Assembly (NCBI GenBank): GCA_965240325.2
Contig: OZ251230.1
Span: 1,984,001 to 2,048,000 of the forward strand
Origin: Rebecca billardiae RCC1528
Lineage: Eukaryota > Haptophyta
Length of the DNA: 64,000 bases
Direction: 5' to 3'
The notes under the pieces were generated by a model. The model ran no database searches. It saw nothing but the letters and a program-made list of their open reading frames with translations, and was not told where the DNA came from. The first letter of the stretch is position 1. The number at the start of each line of letters is the position of its first letter. Made by a program: the position numbers and the translations under genes. Below, in pieces: positions 52,659-64,000 of this stretch.

Positions 52659-54016
52659 GCTCGCGGGCGGCGCGCACCACGCCGTGCGAGGGCACGCCGA
52701 CGCGCCCACCGCCGCGCGTGCGCTCTCAAGGGCTGCCCTTCCCGCCGCCGCGTCCGCCGCGTCCGCCGCGGCGCCCGCGAGCGCGGCGAGCGCGGCGAGC
52801 GCCTCCGTCGCGTCGGCGCCGTGCTCCGCGCCCGTCCCGTTCGCGCCCGTCCCGTTGGGCTGCGCGCCGGCGCTGCCGTTGCCGCCCGCCACCGTGGTGC
52901 CGTTGGCGGCGCCGGTGCCGTTGCGCGGCGCGCCGCTCAGCCCAAGGGCCGCGAACGGCTGGGCGGCGCGCGCGAGCAGCGCGCCGCCCAGGTAGCTGCC
53001 GCCCGCGCCGACGCGGCGCACGTACTCGCCGGCGGCGCTCGCCGCGCCCTCGCTCGCGCTCTGCGCGGCGCGCACCGCCGCCGCCGCCGGCGCGACGAAC
53101 TCGCGCACGGCGCGCACGCCGGCGGACGCGAGCGTCGCGAGGGGCGCGACGCTTGCGCCCGGCACACGCGCGGAGGGCGGCTGCTGCCCGTCTGCGTTGG
53201 TCACGATGGCGCGGAGCGTCGCGTCCGCGCCGAGGTCGAGGGCGCACGACGCGTTCGCCGCGACCGCCGCGTCGCTCGAGCCCGCCGCGAGCGCGGCCGC
53301 CTGCACCGCGTCCGCGAGCGCGTCGGCGAGCGCGCGCTGCACGCGCATCGCGTGCGGGCGCACGCGCGCCGCCGAGTAGGCCGCGCCCGGCGCGCCTCGC
53401 TCATACGCGGCAAGCGCGCCGGAGAGGAGGGTGGTGACGGCGTGCAGCGCGGCCGTCGCCTCCGCCAGCGCCGCGCGCGCCGCGGACGACTCGCCGCCCA
53501 GCCACAGCGCCGGGAACGGGTCGCCCAGCCCGCCGGTCGCGCGCGCGTCCACGCCGAGGCAGTGCGCCACAGCCAGCTCGGTCGCGAGCTCGAGATCGGA
53601 GTCGAGATCGGGCGAGGCGCCGGCGAGCGCGGGGAGGCGCGCGATCGCGGCGGCGTCGACGGCGCGCGCGTCGAGCTCGCGCGCCGCGAGCAGCACCGCC
53701 GTGGTCAGCGACGAGATCGACGCCTGCCCCGCCCCCGCCAGCAGCGGGATCCTCACGCCCAGCCCGGAGTCCGAGTCGACGCACGCGCCGCCCTCGGACG
53801 CGCTCAGCGCGTACGGCGCCGCGCCGTAGTCGCCGTTCTCGTTGAGCAGCGGGAAGCCACCGTCGGCGTCGGTCGGCGTGGAGGGCTCGCCCGGGTCGAG
53901 GACGCCGTCGCCGTCGAGGTCGACGAAGACCGTGCAGTCGCCGAGATAGCCGTCGTACGCGCGGCCGGTCGAGAACAGCGGCGGCGGCGGCGGAGAGGGC
54001 GACGGCGGCGGCGGCG

Positions 54017-54049
<33 letters not shown>

Positions 54050-56949
54050 GAGACGGCGGGCTGGGCGGCGGGAACGGCTCCGTGCGAGGCGGCGGCGGCG
54101 GGCTCGAGGGCGGCGAGGGCGGCGGCGGCGACGGCGGAGGTGCGGGCGGCGCCGACGGCGGCGGCGGGGACGGCGGCGGGCGCGGCGGGGGCGACGGCGG
54201 CGCCGCTGGCGGCGCCGACGGCGGCGGCGGCGGCTGCAGCGGCGGCGGCGTGGAGGGAGGCGGGCTCGGCGGCGGCATGGGCGGCGGGCTCGGCGGCGGC
54301 GCCGGAGGGCGCAGCGGCGGCGGCGAGGGCGGCGGCGAGGGCGGCGGCGAGGGCGGCGGCGGCGGCGGTGGTGACGGCGGCGGCGTGGGCGGCGGCGAGG
54401 GCGGCGGGCGCGGCGGCGGGCTCGGCGGGCGCGAGGGCGGCGGCGAGGGCGGCGGCGTCGGCGGTGGTAGCGAGGGCGGCGGCGACGGCGGCGGCGAGGG
54501 CGGAGCTGACGGCGGCGGCGATGGCGGCGGCGATGGCGGCGGCGAGGGCGGCGACGTGGGCGGCGGCGATGGCGGCGGGCGCGGCGGCGGGCTCGGCGGG
54601 CGCGACGGTGGTGGCGACGGTGGGGGCGATGGCGGCGGTGGCGAGGGCGGCGGCGAGGGCGGCGGCGAGGGCGGCGGGTGCGGCGGTGGCGAAGGCGGCG
54701 GGTGCGGCGGCGGGCTCGGCGGCCGCGATGGCGGCGGCGACGGTGGTGGCGAGGGTGGTGGTGGCGAGGGCGGCGGCGAGGGTGGAGGTGAGGGCGGCTG
54801 ACGGGGTGGTGGCGACGGCGGCGGGCTCGGCGGCGACGGCGGCGGGAACGGCTCTGTGCGCGGCGGTGGCGGCGGCGTGGGCGGCGGCGATGGCGGCGGC
54901 GATGGCGGCGGCGATGGCGGCGGCGACGGCGGTGGGAATGGCGGCAGCGGTGGCGGCGACGGTGGAGGCGCCGGTGGCGGCGAGGGCGGCGGCGCCGGCG
55001 GCAGGCTCGGCGGCGGCGACGGAGGCGGCGACGGCGCGAGCGGCGGTGGAAGCGGCGGATGCGAGGGCGGCGGCGAGGGCGACGGCGAGGGTGGCGGCGA
55101 GGGTGGTGGCGACGGCGGAGGTGACGGCGCGGTTGGTGGCTGGAAGGGCGGTGGCGATGGCGGAGCCGACGGCGGCGGCTGAGGCAGTGGCGACGGCGGT
55201 GGCGACGGCGGCGGCGACGGCGGCGGCGACGGCGGCGGCGACGGCGGCGGTGGCGATGGTGGCGGCGATGGTGGCGGCGAGGGCGGTGGCGATGGCGGCG
55301 GCGACGGCGGCGGTGAGGGCGGGGGTGAGGGCGGCGGTGAGGGCGGCGAGGGCGGCGGCAGCGGATCTGTGCGCGGCGGTGGCGGCGGCGCAGGTGGCGG
55401 ATAAGGGGGAGGCGACGGTGGTGAATGCGGTGGCGGCGATGGTGGCGGCGATGGTGGCGGCGATGGTGGCGACGGCGATGGCGGCGGCGTTGGCGGTGGA
55501 GACGGCGGGGGTGACGGCGGCGGCGGCGGCGGGAGTGGTGGCGGTGAGGGCGGCGGTGACGGTAGCGGCGATGGCGGTGGAGACGGTGGCGGCATCGGCG
55601 TTGGCGGCGGTGGGTCTGGTGGCGGTGATGGCGGTGGCAAAGGCGGAGGCGACGGCAGCGGCAAAGGTGGCGGCGCCGGTGGCGGCGATGGCGGTGGTGA
55701 CGGCAAGGGTGACGGCGGTGGCGGCGGTGGCGTGGGCGGCGGCTGTGGTGGCAGACTCGGCGGTGGCGCCGGCGGCGGTGATGGCGGTGGCGATGGTAGC
55801 GGGGAGGGCGGTGGTGATGGCGGCGGTGCCGGTGGGAGCGCCGGCGGCGGTGCCGGCGGTGGTGAGGGCGGCGGTGAGGGCGGCGAGGGCGGCGGCAGCG
55901 GATCTGTGCGCGGCGGTGGCGGCGGCGCAGGTGGCGGGGACGGTGGAGGCGACGGCGGCGCCGATGGCGGAGGTGATGGCGGCGGTGATGGCGGTTGCGA
56001 TGGCGGCGGTGAGGGCGGCGGCGACGGCGGTAGCCTCGGCAGCGGAGGCGGTGGCGATGGTGGCGATGGTGGCGGCGACGGCGGCGGTGGTAGCGACGGT
56101 GGCGGCGATGGCGGCGGCCGTGGCGGTGGCGTTGGCGGCGGTGACTGTGGCGGCGACGGCGAGAGTGGCGGTGGGGATGGCGGTGGAGACGGTGGCGGCA
56201 CGGGCGCGGATGACGGAGGTGGGCTCGGCGGCGGCAATGGTGGCGGCGGGTCTGGCGGTGGTGATGGCGGCGGAATCGGCGGCAGCACAGGCGGCGGCTT
56301 CGGTGGCAGCGCGGGTGGCGGCGACGGCGGTGGGAACGGCAAGGGTGGCGGCGGTGACGGCGGTGGCGATGGCGGCGGTATGGGCGATGGCTGCGGCGGC
56401 GTTGCTGGCGGCGGCGATGACGGTGGCGACGGCGGTGGCGATGGTGGTGATGACGGCGGCGGCGATGGCGGCGGCGGCGATGGCGGCGGTGATGGTGGTG
56501 GCGACGGTGGTGGCGACGGCGGCGGCGATGGCGGGGGTGACGGCGGCGGTGAGTGCGGCGAGGGCGGCGGCAACGGATCTGTGCGCGGCGGTGGCGGCGG
56601 CGCAGGTGGCGGGTACGGCGGAGGTGACGGCGGCGGCACAGGTGGCGTTGCTGGCGGCGGCGATGGCGGTTGCAATGGCGGCGGTGAGGGCGGTGGGCTT
56701 GGTGGCGGCGATGGCGGCGGCACCGGAAGTGGCGGCGGCGGCGATGGCGGTGGTGAGGGCGGCGACGACGGCGGCGGTGACGGCGGAGGCGATGGCGCGA
56801 GCGGCGGTGGCGATGGCGGTGGAGACGGTGGCAGCACAGGAGGCGGCGACGGTGGCGGCGATGGCGGCGGCGGCGGTGGTGACGAGGGCAGTGGCGACGG
56901 CGGTGGCGATGGCGGCGGTGATGGTGGTGGCGGCGACGGTGGCGGTAAT

Positions 56950-56980
<31 letters not shown>

Positions 56981-57675
56981 GCGAGGGCGGTGGTGATGGC
57001 GGTGGCGATGGCGGCGGAGATGGCGGCGGCGCGGGCGGTGGCGCTGGCGGCGGCGATGGCGGAGGCGACGGTGGCGGACTGGGTGGTGATGGTGGCGGCA
57101 GTGGCTCGGTGCGGGGCGGTGGTGGCGGCGCAGGCGGCGGCGCTGGCGGCGGCGCTGGCGGTGGCGATGGCGGCGGCAGCGGTGGCAGCCCGGGCGGCGG
57201 GCTTGGCGGTGGCGCCGGCGGCGGCAATGACGGCGGCGCTGGCGGCGGCGGCGAGGGCGGCGGCGAGGGCGGTGGCGAGGGCGGCGCCACGGGCGGCGGT
57301 GCTGGTGGCGGCGAGGGCGGCGGTGAGGGCGGCGGTAAGGGCGGCGGCGACGGCGGCGGTGAGGGCGGTGGCACGGGTGGCGGTGACGGTGGCAGTCCCG
57401 GCGGTGGCGAGGGCGGCGGCGACGGCCCCGGAGGTGGCGACGACGGCGGAGGCGACGGTGGAGGCTGCGGTGGCGCCGACGGCGGCGGACTGGGCGGCGG
57501 CAGTGGCGGCGGCACCGGTGGCGGTGACGGTGGCGGCGATGGCGGCGCCGACGGCGGTGGCGAGGGCGGCGGCGATGGCGGTGGCGAGGGCGGCGGCGAT
57601 GGCGGATGTGATGGCGGTGGTGACGGCGGTGGCGACGGCGGCGGCGACGGCGGTGGCGGCGACGGTGGCGGTAAT

Positions 57676-57706
<31 letters not shown>

Positions 57707-58437
57707 GCGAGGGCGGTGGCGATGGCGGTGGCGAGGGCGGCGGAGATGGCGGCGGCGCGGGCGGTGGCGATGGCGGCGGCGATGGCGGAGGCGACGGTGG
57801 CGGACTGGGTGGTGATGGTGGCGGCAGTGGCTCGGTGCGGGGCGGTGGTGGCGGCGCAGGCGGCGGCGCTGGCGGCGGCGATGGCGGTGGCGATGGCGGC
57901 GGCAGCGGTGGCAGCCCGGGCGGCGGGCTTGGCGGTGGCGCCGGCGGCGGCAATGGCGGCGGCGCTGGCGGCGGCGGCGAGGGCGGCGGCGAGGGCGGTG
58001 GCGAGGGCGGCGCCACGGGCGGCGGTGCTGGTGGCGGCGAGGGCGGCGGTGAGGGCGGCGGTGCTGGCGGCGGTGAGGGCGGCGGCACGGGCGGTGGTGA
58101 TGGCGGCGGTGACGGCGGCGGTGAGGGCGGCGGCACGGGCGGCGGTGACGGTGGCAGTCCCGGCGGTGGCGAGGGCGGCGGCGACGGCCCCGGAGGTGGC
58201 GACGACGGCGGAGGCGACGGTGGAGGCTGCGGTGGCGCCGACGGCGGCGGACTAGGCGGCGGCAGTGGCGGCGGCACCGGTGGCGGTGACGGTGGCGGCG
58301 ATGGCGGCGCCGACGGTGGGGGCGAGGGCGGCGGCGATGGCGGTGGCGAGGGCGGCGGCGATGGCGGATGTGATGGCGGTGGTGACGGCGGTGGCGACGG
58401 CGGCGGCGGCGGCGGTGGCGGCGACGGTGGCGGTAAT

Positions 58438-58468
<31 letters not shown>

Positions 58469-59199
58469 GCGAGGGCGGTGGCGATGGCGGTGGCGAGGGC
58501 GGCGGAGATGGCGGCGGCGCTGGCGGTGGCGATGGCGGCGGAGATGGCGGCGGCGCGGGCGGTGGCGATGGCGGCGGCGATGGCGGAGGCGACGGTGGCG
58601 GACTGGGCGGTGATGGTGGCGGCAGTGGCTCGGTGCGGGGCGGTGGTGGCGGCGCAGGCGGCGGCGCTGGCGGCGGCGATGGCGGTGGCGATGGCGGCGG
58701 CAGCGGTGGCAGCCCGGGCGGCGGGCTTGGCGGTGGCGCCGGCGGCGGCAATGGCGGCGGCGCTGGCGGCGGCGGCGAGGGCGGCGGCGAGGGCGGTGGC
58801 GAGGGCGGCGCCACGGGCGGCGGTGCTGGTGGCGGCGAGGGCGGCGGTGAGGGCGGCGGTAAGGGCGGCGGCGACGGCGGCGGTGAGGGCGGTGGCACGG
58901 GTGGCGGGGACGGTGGCAGTCCCGGCGGTGGCGAGGGCGGCGGCGACGGCCCCGGAGGTGGCGACGACGGCGGAGGCGACGGTGGAGGCTGCGGTGGCGC
59001 CGACGGCGGCGGACTGGGCGGCGGCAGTGGCGGCGGCACCGGTGGCGGTGACGGTGGCGGCGATAGCGGCGCCGACGGTGGTGGCGAGGGCGGCGGCGAT
59101 GGCGGTGGCGAGGGCGGCGGCGATGGCGGATGTGATGGCGGTGGTGACGGCGGTGGCGACGGCGGCGGCGACGGCGGTGGCGGCGACGGTGGCGGTAAT

Positions 59200-59230
<31 letters not shown>

Positions 59231-59961
59231 GCGAGGGCGGTGGCGATGGCGGTGGCGATGGCGGCGGAGATGGCGGCGGCGCGGGCGGTGGCGATGGCGG
59301 CGGCGATGGCGGAGGCGACGGTGGCGGACTGGGCGGTGATGGTGGCGGCAGTGGCTCGGTGCGGGGCGGTGGTGGCGGCGCAGGTGGCGGCGCTGGCGGC
59401 GGCGATGGCGGTGGCGATGGCGGCGGCAGCGGTGGCAGCCCGGGCGGCGGGCTTGGCGGTGGCGCTGGCGGCGGCAATGGCGGCGGCGCTGGCGGCGGCG
59501 GCGAGGGCGGCGGCGAGGGCGGTGGCGAGGGCGGCGCCACGGGCGGCGGTGCTGGTGGCGGCGAGGGCGGCGGTGAGGGCGGCGGTGCTGGCGGCGGTGA
59601 GGGCGGCGGCACGGGCGGTGGTGATGGCGGCGGCGACGGCGGCGGTGAGGGCGGCGGCACGGGTGGCGGTGACGGTGGCAGTCCCGGCGGTGGCGAGGGC
59701 GGCGGCGACGGCCCCGGAGGTGGCGACGACGGCGGAGGCGACGGTGGAGGCTGCGGTGGCGCCGACGGCGGCGGACTGGGCGGCGGCAGTGGCGGCGGCA
59801 CCGGTGGCGGTGACGGTGGTGGCGATGGCGGCGCCGACGGTGGGGGCGAGGGCGGCGGCGATGGCGGTGGCGAGGGCGGCGGCGAAGGCGGATGTGATGG
59901 CGGTGGTGACGGCGGTGGCGACGGCGGCGGCGACGGCGGTGGCGGCGACGGTGGCGGTAAT

Positions 59962-59992
<31 letters not shown>

Positions 59993-62900
59993 GCGAGGGC
60001 GGTGGCGATGGCGGTGGCGAGGGCGGCGGAGATGGCGGCGGCGCGGGCGGTGGCGATGGCGGCGGCGATGGCGGAGGCGACGGTGGCGGACTGGGTGGTG
60101 ATGGTGGCGGCAGTGGCTCGGTGCGGGGCGGTGGTGGCGGCGCAGGTGGCGGCGGTGGCGGTGGCGATGGCGGTGGCGATGGCGGCGGCAGCGGTGGCAG
60201 CCCGGGCGGCGGGCTTGGCGGTGGCGCCGGCGGCGGCAATGGCGGCGGCGCTGGCGGCGGCGGCGAGGGCGGCGGCGAGGGCGGTGGCGAGGGCGGCGCC
60301 ACGGGCGGCGGTGCTGGTGGCGGCGAGGGCGGCGGTGCTGGCGGCGGTAAGGGCGGCGGCGACGGCGGCGGTGAGGGCGGCGGCACGGGTGGCGGTGACG
60401 GTGGCAGTCCCGGCGGTGGCGAGGGCGGCGGCGACGGCCCCGGAGGTGGCGACGACGGCGGAGGCGACGGTGGAGGCTGCGGTGGCGCCGACGGCGGCGG
60501 ACTGGGCGGCGGCAGTGGCGGCGGCACCGGTGGCGGTGACGGTGGCGGCAATGGTGGCGGCGGCAACGGCGGTGGCGATGGCGGCGGGGATGGCGGCGGT
60601 GTAGGCGGGGGGGATGGCGGCGGCAGCGGAGGTGCCGTCGGCGGAGGCGACGGCGGCGGACTGGGCGGTGATGGCGGCGGCAGTGGCTCGGTGCGTGGCG
60701 GTGGCGGAGGTAAGGGTGGCGGCGCTGGCGGCGGCGAGGGCGGCGGCAGCGGCGGCATCGACGGCGGCGGCGAGGGCGGCGGGAGCGGCGGCGGGAGCGG
60801 CGGCATCGACGGCGGCGGCGAGGGCGGCGGGAGCGGCGGTGTGGCTGGAGGCGGTGGCGCAGGCGGCGGGCTGGGCGGCGGGCTGGGCGGCAGTCTCGGC
60901 GGCTTCGACGGCGGAGGCGGCGGAGACGGTGGCGCGGGCGGTGGCGGAGATGGAGCGGGAGGGCTCGGCGGCGGCAGCGGCGGCGGTGGGCCCGGAAGTG
61001 GCGGCGGTGACGGATGCGCGGGCGGCGGTCTCGGCGGCGGCGAGGGTGGGCGTGGCGGCGGCGGCGACGGCAGAGGTGGCGGAGGTGGGAGCGGCGGGGC
61101 CAGCGGTGGCGGCGAGGGCGGAGGCGATGGTGGTGAGCTCGGCGGTGACGGCGGTGGCAGCGGCAGCGTGCGCGGCGGCGGCGGCGGCGCAGGTGGAGGC
61201 GACGTGGGCGGCACTGGCGGCGGCAACGGCGGCGGTGATGGCGGCGGTGATGGCGGCGGTGTCGGCGGCGGCCCCGGTGGCTGGCTCGGCGGCGGCGAGG
61301 GTGGCGGTGACGGCGGCGGCGAGGGTGGCGGCGACGGCGGTGGGCTCGGCGGCACCGATGGCGGCGGCGATGGTGGCGATACTGGTGGCGGCGAGGGCGG
61401 TGGTCGCGGTGGCAGGCCTGGAGGCCGGCTGGGCGGCGGTGACGGCGGCGGCGACGGTGGCGGCGATGGTGGCGGCGTGGGTAGCTGCTGCGGTGGCGGC
61501 GACGGCGGTGGCGACGGCGGCGGCGATGGTGGCGATACTGGTGGCGGCGAGGGCGGTGGTCGCGGTGGCAGGCCTGGCGGCGGGCTGGGCGGCGGTGATG
61601 GCGGCAGCGATGGCGGCGGCGACGGTGGCGGCGTCGGCAGCGGTGGTGGCGGCGAGGGTGGCGGTGAAGGCGGCGGCCGCGGCGGCAGTGCCGGCGGTGG
61701 GCTGGGTGGCGGCGATGGCGGCGGCGACGGCGGCGGCGACGGCGGTGGCGACGGCGGCGGCGATGGTGGCGATACTGGTGGCGGCGAGGGCGGTGGTCGC
61801 GGTGGCAGGCCTGGCGGCGGGCTGGGCGGCGGTGATGGCGGCAGCGATGGCGGCGGCGACGGTGGCGGCGTCGGCAGCGGTGGTGGCGGCGAGGGTGGCG
61901 GTGAAGGCGGCGGCTGCGGCGGCAGTGCCGGCGGTGGGCTGGGTGGAGGCGATGGCGGCGGCGACGGCGGCGGCGACGGCGGCGGCGATGGTGGCGATAC
62001 TGGTGGCGGCGAGGGCGGTGGCAACGGCGGTGGTGGCGAAGGTGGTGGCGAGGGCGGCGGCGAGGGTGGCGGGTGCGGCGGCGGATGTGGCGGCGGGCTC
62101 GGAGGTGGCGAGGGTGGCGGCTTCGGCGGTGGGCTGGGGGGCGATGGCGGCGGGAGCGGCTCTGTGCGCGGTGGGGGCGGCGGCGAGGAGGGTGGTGGCG
62201 ACGGCGGAGGCGATGGCGGCGGTGACGGTGGCGGCGACGGCGGCGGCCTTGGGGGGGGCGATGGCGGCGGCGATGGTTGTGGCGGCGGCGGCGATGGCGG
62301 CGGTGACGGCGGCGGCGACGGAGGGGGCGTCGGCGGCGGCGAAGGCGGCGGTCTCGGCGGAGGCGCAGGCGGGGGAGACGGTGGTGGGCTCGGTGGGGAT
62401 GGCGGAGATGCCGGCGGAGGCGAGGGCGGGGGCACCGGCGGTGGCGACGGCGGCGGCCGCGGTGGCGGGCTTGGCGGCGGTGACGGGGGCAACGGCAGTG
62501 GCGGCGGGGGCGTGGGTGGCACTGGTGGCGAGGGCGGCGACGGTGGAGGCGGGGGCGGCGATGGCGGCGGACCCGGCGGCGGGCTCGGCGGTGGCTTTGG
62601 CGGGCGCGACGGCGGCGGCGGCGATGGGACGGGTGGCGGCGGCGGTGGGAACGGCTCAGTGCGAGGTGGCGGCGGTGGCGCTGGCGGCGGGGCCGGTGGC
62701 GAGGGTGGCGGGAACGGCGGGGGCGAGGGCGGCGGGCTCGGCGGCGGCGAGGGCGGCGGGCTCGGCGGCGGGCTCGGCGGTGGGCTCGGCGGCGGCGAAG
62801 GCGGCGGCGGGCTTGGCGGCGGACTGGGTGGTGGGCTTGGCGGCGGGCTCGGCGGCGGCGAGGGCGGCGGTGAGGGCGGAGGCGTCGGCGGCGGACTTGG

Positions 62901-63404
62901 CGGTGGCGAGGGTGGCGGGCTCGGCGGCGGGCTGGGCGGCGGGCTCGGCGGTGGCGGGCTCGGCGGCGGGCTCGGAGGTGGGGTCGGCGGCGAGCCCGGC
63001 GGAGGCGGGCTTGGCGGCGGGCTCGGTGGCGGACTCGGTGGCGGGCTCGGCGGCGGCGGGCTCGGCGGCGGCAGCGGCGGAGGGCTCGGTGGCACCGGCG
63101 GAGGCGTGGGGGGCGACGGCGGTGGTGGCGACGGCAATGGAGGCGGTGGCGTGGGCGGCGCCAGCGGGGGCGGCGGCGAGGGCGGTGGCGAGGGCGGCGG
63201 GCCCGGCGTCGAGCTCAGCTGCCTGCTCGAGCTGCCCCAGCTGCGGCTGGCCGCTGAGGCGGGCCCATCCGCGGGAGTAGCCGTCCCTCGGAGTGTGACG
63301 CCCGGCGCGCCCGCGCTGCGCGGGGCGCCCAGCAGCCAAAGCAGCGTGAAGAGCGCGGCGGCCGGCGGCCGTCGCCTCATCTGCGTTGGAGATGCGGGCG
63401 CCAT
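43836..63404 (-). CDS. Giant type I membrane glycoprotein: SPPP stalk, IPT/TIG and REJ-like ectodomain, one TM helix (6522 aa)
   Basis: A single frame of 19,569 bp with no stop or intron. Residues 1-33 are a signal peptide (RRRPPAAALFTLLWLLGAP; Met9 at 63380 is an alternative start). Residues about 66-3141 are SPPP/PPPSPP repeats punctuated by PPPPPRTEPLPPPSPPSPPP, as in hydroxyproline-rich cell-surface proteins such as pherophorins and extensins. At about 3155-3180, VFVDLDGDGVLDPGE is a calcium-loop or SdrD-B-like motif. IPT/TIG-like modules lie at about 3590, 3770 and 4100 and REJ/PKD-like sequence (SGTLFLDGAASFDP, then LWFEWRCADA) at about 4900-5060. NGT/NGS sequons are frequent. A helix at about 5833-5856 (VVVVLVCAALLCCVALCAL) precedes a 666-residue Pro/Ala/Arg-rich cytoplasmic tail. 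Likely a cell-surface, wall, scale or flagellar-sheath adhesion molecule. Confidence 0.82.
45835..45905 (-). other. Transmembrane segment of the giant protein
   Basis: Codes for IAPAVVVVLVCAALLCCVAL followed by Arg-rich sequence (RTRGARQR), consistent with a single-pass type I orientation with a positive cytoplasmic side. Confidence 0.85.
53980..63210 (-). repeat. SPPP-coding mega-satellite (stalk of the giant gene)
   Basis: About 9.2 kb of 12- and 15-bp GGCGGCGAx-type units (plus-strand view) encoding SPPP, APPP and SPPPP. Longer units are superimposed: near-identical blocks starting at 57101, 57827, 58625, 59351, 60113 and 60683, each beginning with gtggctcggtgcg, and a second set at 61378, 61534, 61771 and 61996 beginning with gatactggtggcgg. 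Period lengths are all multiples of three. Confidence 0.92.
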
Positions 63405-63554
63405 CGCCCAAATGTTGGCTTCAAAGGCTCAAAAGCTCGATCGCCTGAGTGCCAACCACCTCCTGACCATCCATCCGCCAACTGTTCGATCCGGGACGCC
63501 GGTGGTGACAGTCCGGCTGGCTCCGGAAGCTCGTCTCAAGCTGGCGACGCAATA
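63405..63554. promoter_or_regulatory. Divergent promoter region of the giant gene and the sideroflexin gene
   Basis: Only 150 bp separate the two start codons. No obvious TATA element was found. Shared control is suggested by spacing alone. Confidence 0.4.
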
Positions 63555-64000
63555 ATGATGGATGTCCTCCCGCGGTTGGTGACGATGACGTTCTCCGACG
63601 ACTCGACGTACGCTGCGCGCCTGCGCCACGTGTTCGGCGCGTGGGATCCGACCCTGCTCGTTGTCCCCCGCGCCACGATCGATCGCTCTCGCCGGCTCGT
63701 GTCGCTCGCCGAGGAGGGTCGCGTCCTCCCTGCCAGCGTCACGCCGGCCGAGCTCACCCGCGCCAAGCAGATTGTCGCCGACGCCGTGCACCCGGTGACC
63801 GGCGACGTGCTGCCGAACTTCTGCCGGAAGTCCAGCGCGATCCCAGTGAACTCGCTCATCGCCGCGGCCATGATCTCCACCTCGTCCGTCAGTGGCACCG
63901 CCGGCCTGCACATCTACTACCAGGCGTACCAGTCGGCCGTGCGGTACGCAAACCACGCGGACGAGCGCCACCCGCTGCAGTCGCGCCGGTTGTGGCTCGG
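63555..64000 (+). CDS. Sideroflexin, N-terminal part (runs off the window)
   Basis: The frame from the tandem ATGATG at 63555 continues to the window end (148 codons, no stop). It reads FSDDSTYAARLRHVFGAWDP then TLLVV, SVTPAELTRAKQIVADAVHP then VTGDVLP, and AIPVNSLIAAAMI, which follow the sideroflexin pattern: D-P-x-x-L-L near the start, the HP.TG motif and the [PA]MN.L..G first membrane helix. Sideroflexins are mitochondrial inner-membrane carriers; the animal member SFXN1 carries serine for one-carbon metabolism. The family has about 320 residues, so roughly half the protein is here. Upstream exons cannot be excluded. Confidence 0.88.
   Translation, partial: MMDVLPRLVTMTFSDDSTYAARLRHVFGAWDPTLLVVPRATIDRSRRLVSLAEEGRVLPASVTPAELTRAKQIVADAVHPVTGDVLPNFCRKSSAIPVNSLIAAAMISTSSVSGTAGLHIYYQAYQSAVRYANHADERHPLQSRRLWL

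Noticed and set aside
45141-53800. Many plus-strand frames of 200-700 codons opposite the ectodomain of the giant gene
   Set aside because: Arg/Ala-rich shadow frames; the minus frame has coherent domains and is continuous.
54047-63555. Giant plus-strand Gly-rich or Ala-rich proteins
   Set aside because: The minus frame has a signal peptide, domain-bearing ectodomain and TM helix. The plus frames are pure consequence of the repeat. Kept only as a low-interest question about antisense RNA.

Overview
The window is nuclear DNA of a GC-rich eukaryotic microalga. It has short GC-rich GT-AG introns whose donors begin GTGCG or GTACG, organelle-type RAP-domain repeat proteins, a huge SPPP-repeat surface glycoprotein, and single-gene transcription units with no operons. 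Lineages known for this mix include haptophytes and pelagophytes. I lean to a haptophyte, but the sequence does not prove it.

Left part (1-18.0 kb), dispersed single-copy genes: an OTU-fold protein with a Ser in place of the catalytic Cys, fused to an STI1-like tail (minus); a three-exon coiled-coil protein (minus), divergent from a 1240-residue secreted protein with two DUF229 phosphatase-like modules (plus); a cyclin-box protein (plus); a three-exon class V aminotransferase / cysteine desulfurase homologue (minus); and a thioredoxin with an N-terminal acylation-type motif (plus). The spacers hold compound microsatellites, a 53-bp direct repeat, a 26-bp palindrome and a striking 311-bp inverted repeat (17144-18044, about 97% identical arms).

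Middle part (18.2-43.8 kb), a five-copy tandem segmental duplication. It begins inside the last intron of a three-exon polytopic membrane protein gene (MATE-like) and ends just past the stop codon of the giant gene on the right. Each unit carries an orphan copy of the membrane protein's last exon and one intact gene for a heptatricopeptide-type (37-residue repeat) RAP-domain protein. The five paralogues are 826, 826, 715, 1159 and 863 residues long. All length differences are exact multiples of 37 residues, and each paralogue carries its own string of variable residues in an otherwise nearly invariant repeat. A 1.83-kb insertion splits units 3 and 4. A 434-bp terminal-inverted-repeat element with a perfect 9-bp target duplication lies in the tail of unit 5. 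The arrangement resembles the rapidly evolving restorer-of-fertility-like RNA-binding clusters of plants, and it is the best candidate here for an undescribed system.

Right part (43.8-64 kb): a single uninterrupted 19.6-kb minus-strand reading frame encodes a 6522-residue type I membrane protein. It has a signal peptide, about 3080 residues of SPPP-type stalk with recently amplified higher-order repeats, a calcium-loop motif, IPT/TIG-like and REJ/PKD-like ectodomains, one transmembrane helix and a 666-residue cytoplasmic tail with repeated RRLS motifs. Divergent from it, the start of a sideroflexin gene runs off the right end.

The flanking genes show no pathway link. Their interest is individual, and the array is the one coherent multi-gene system.
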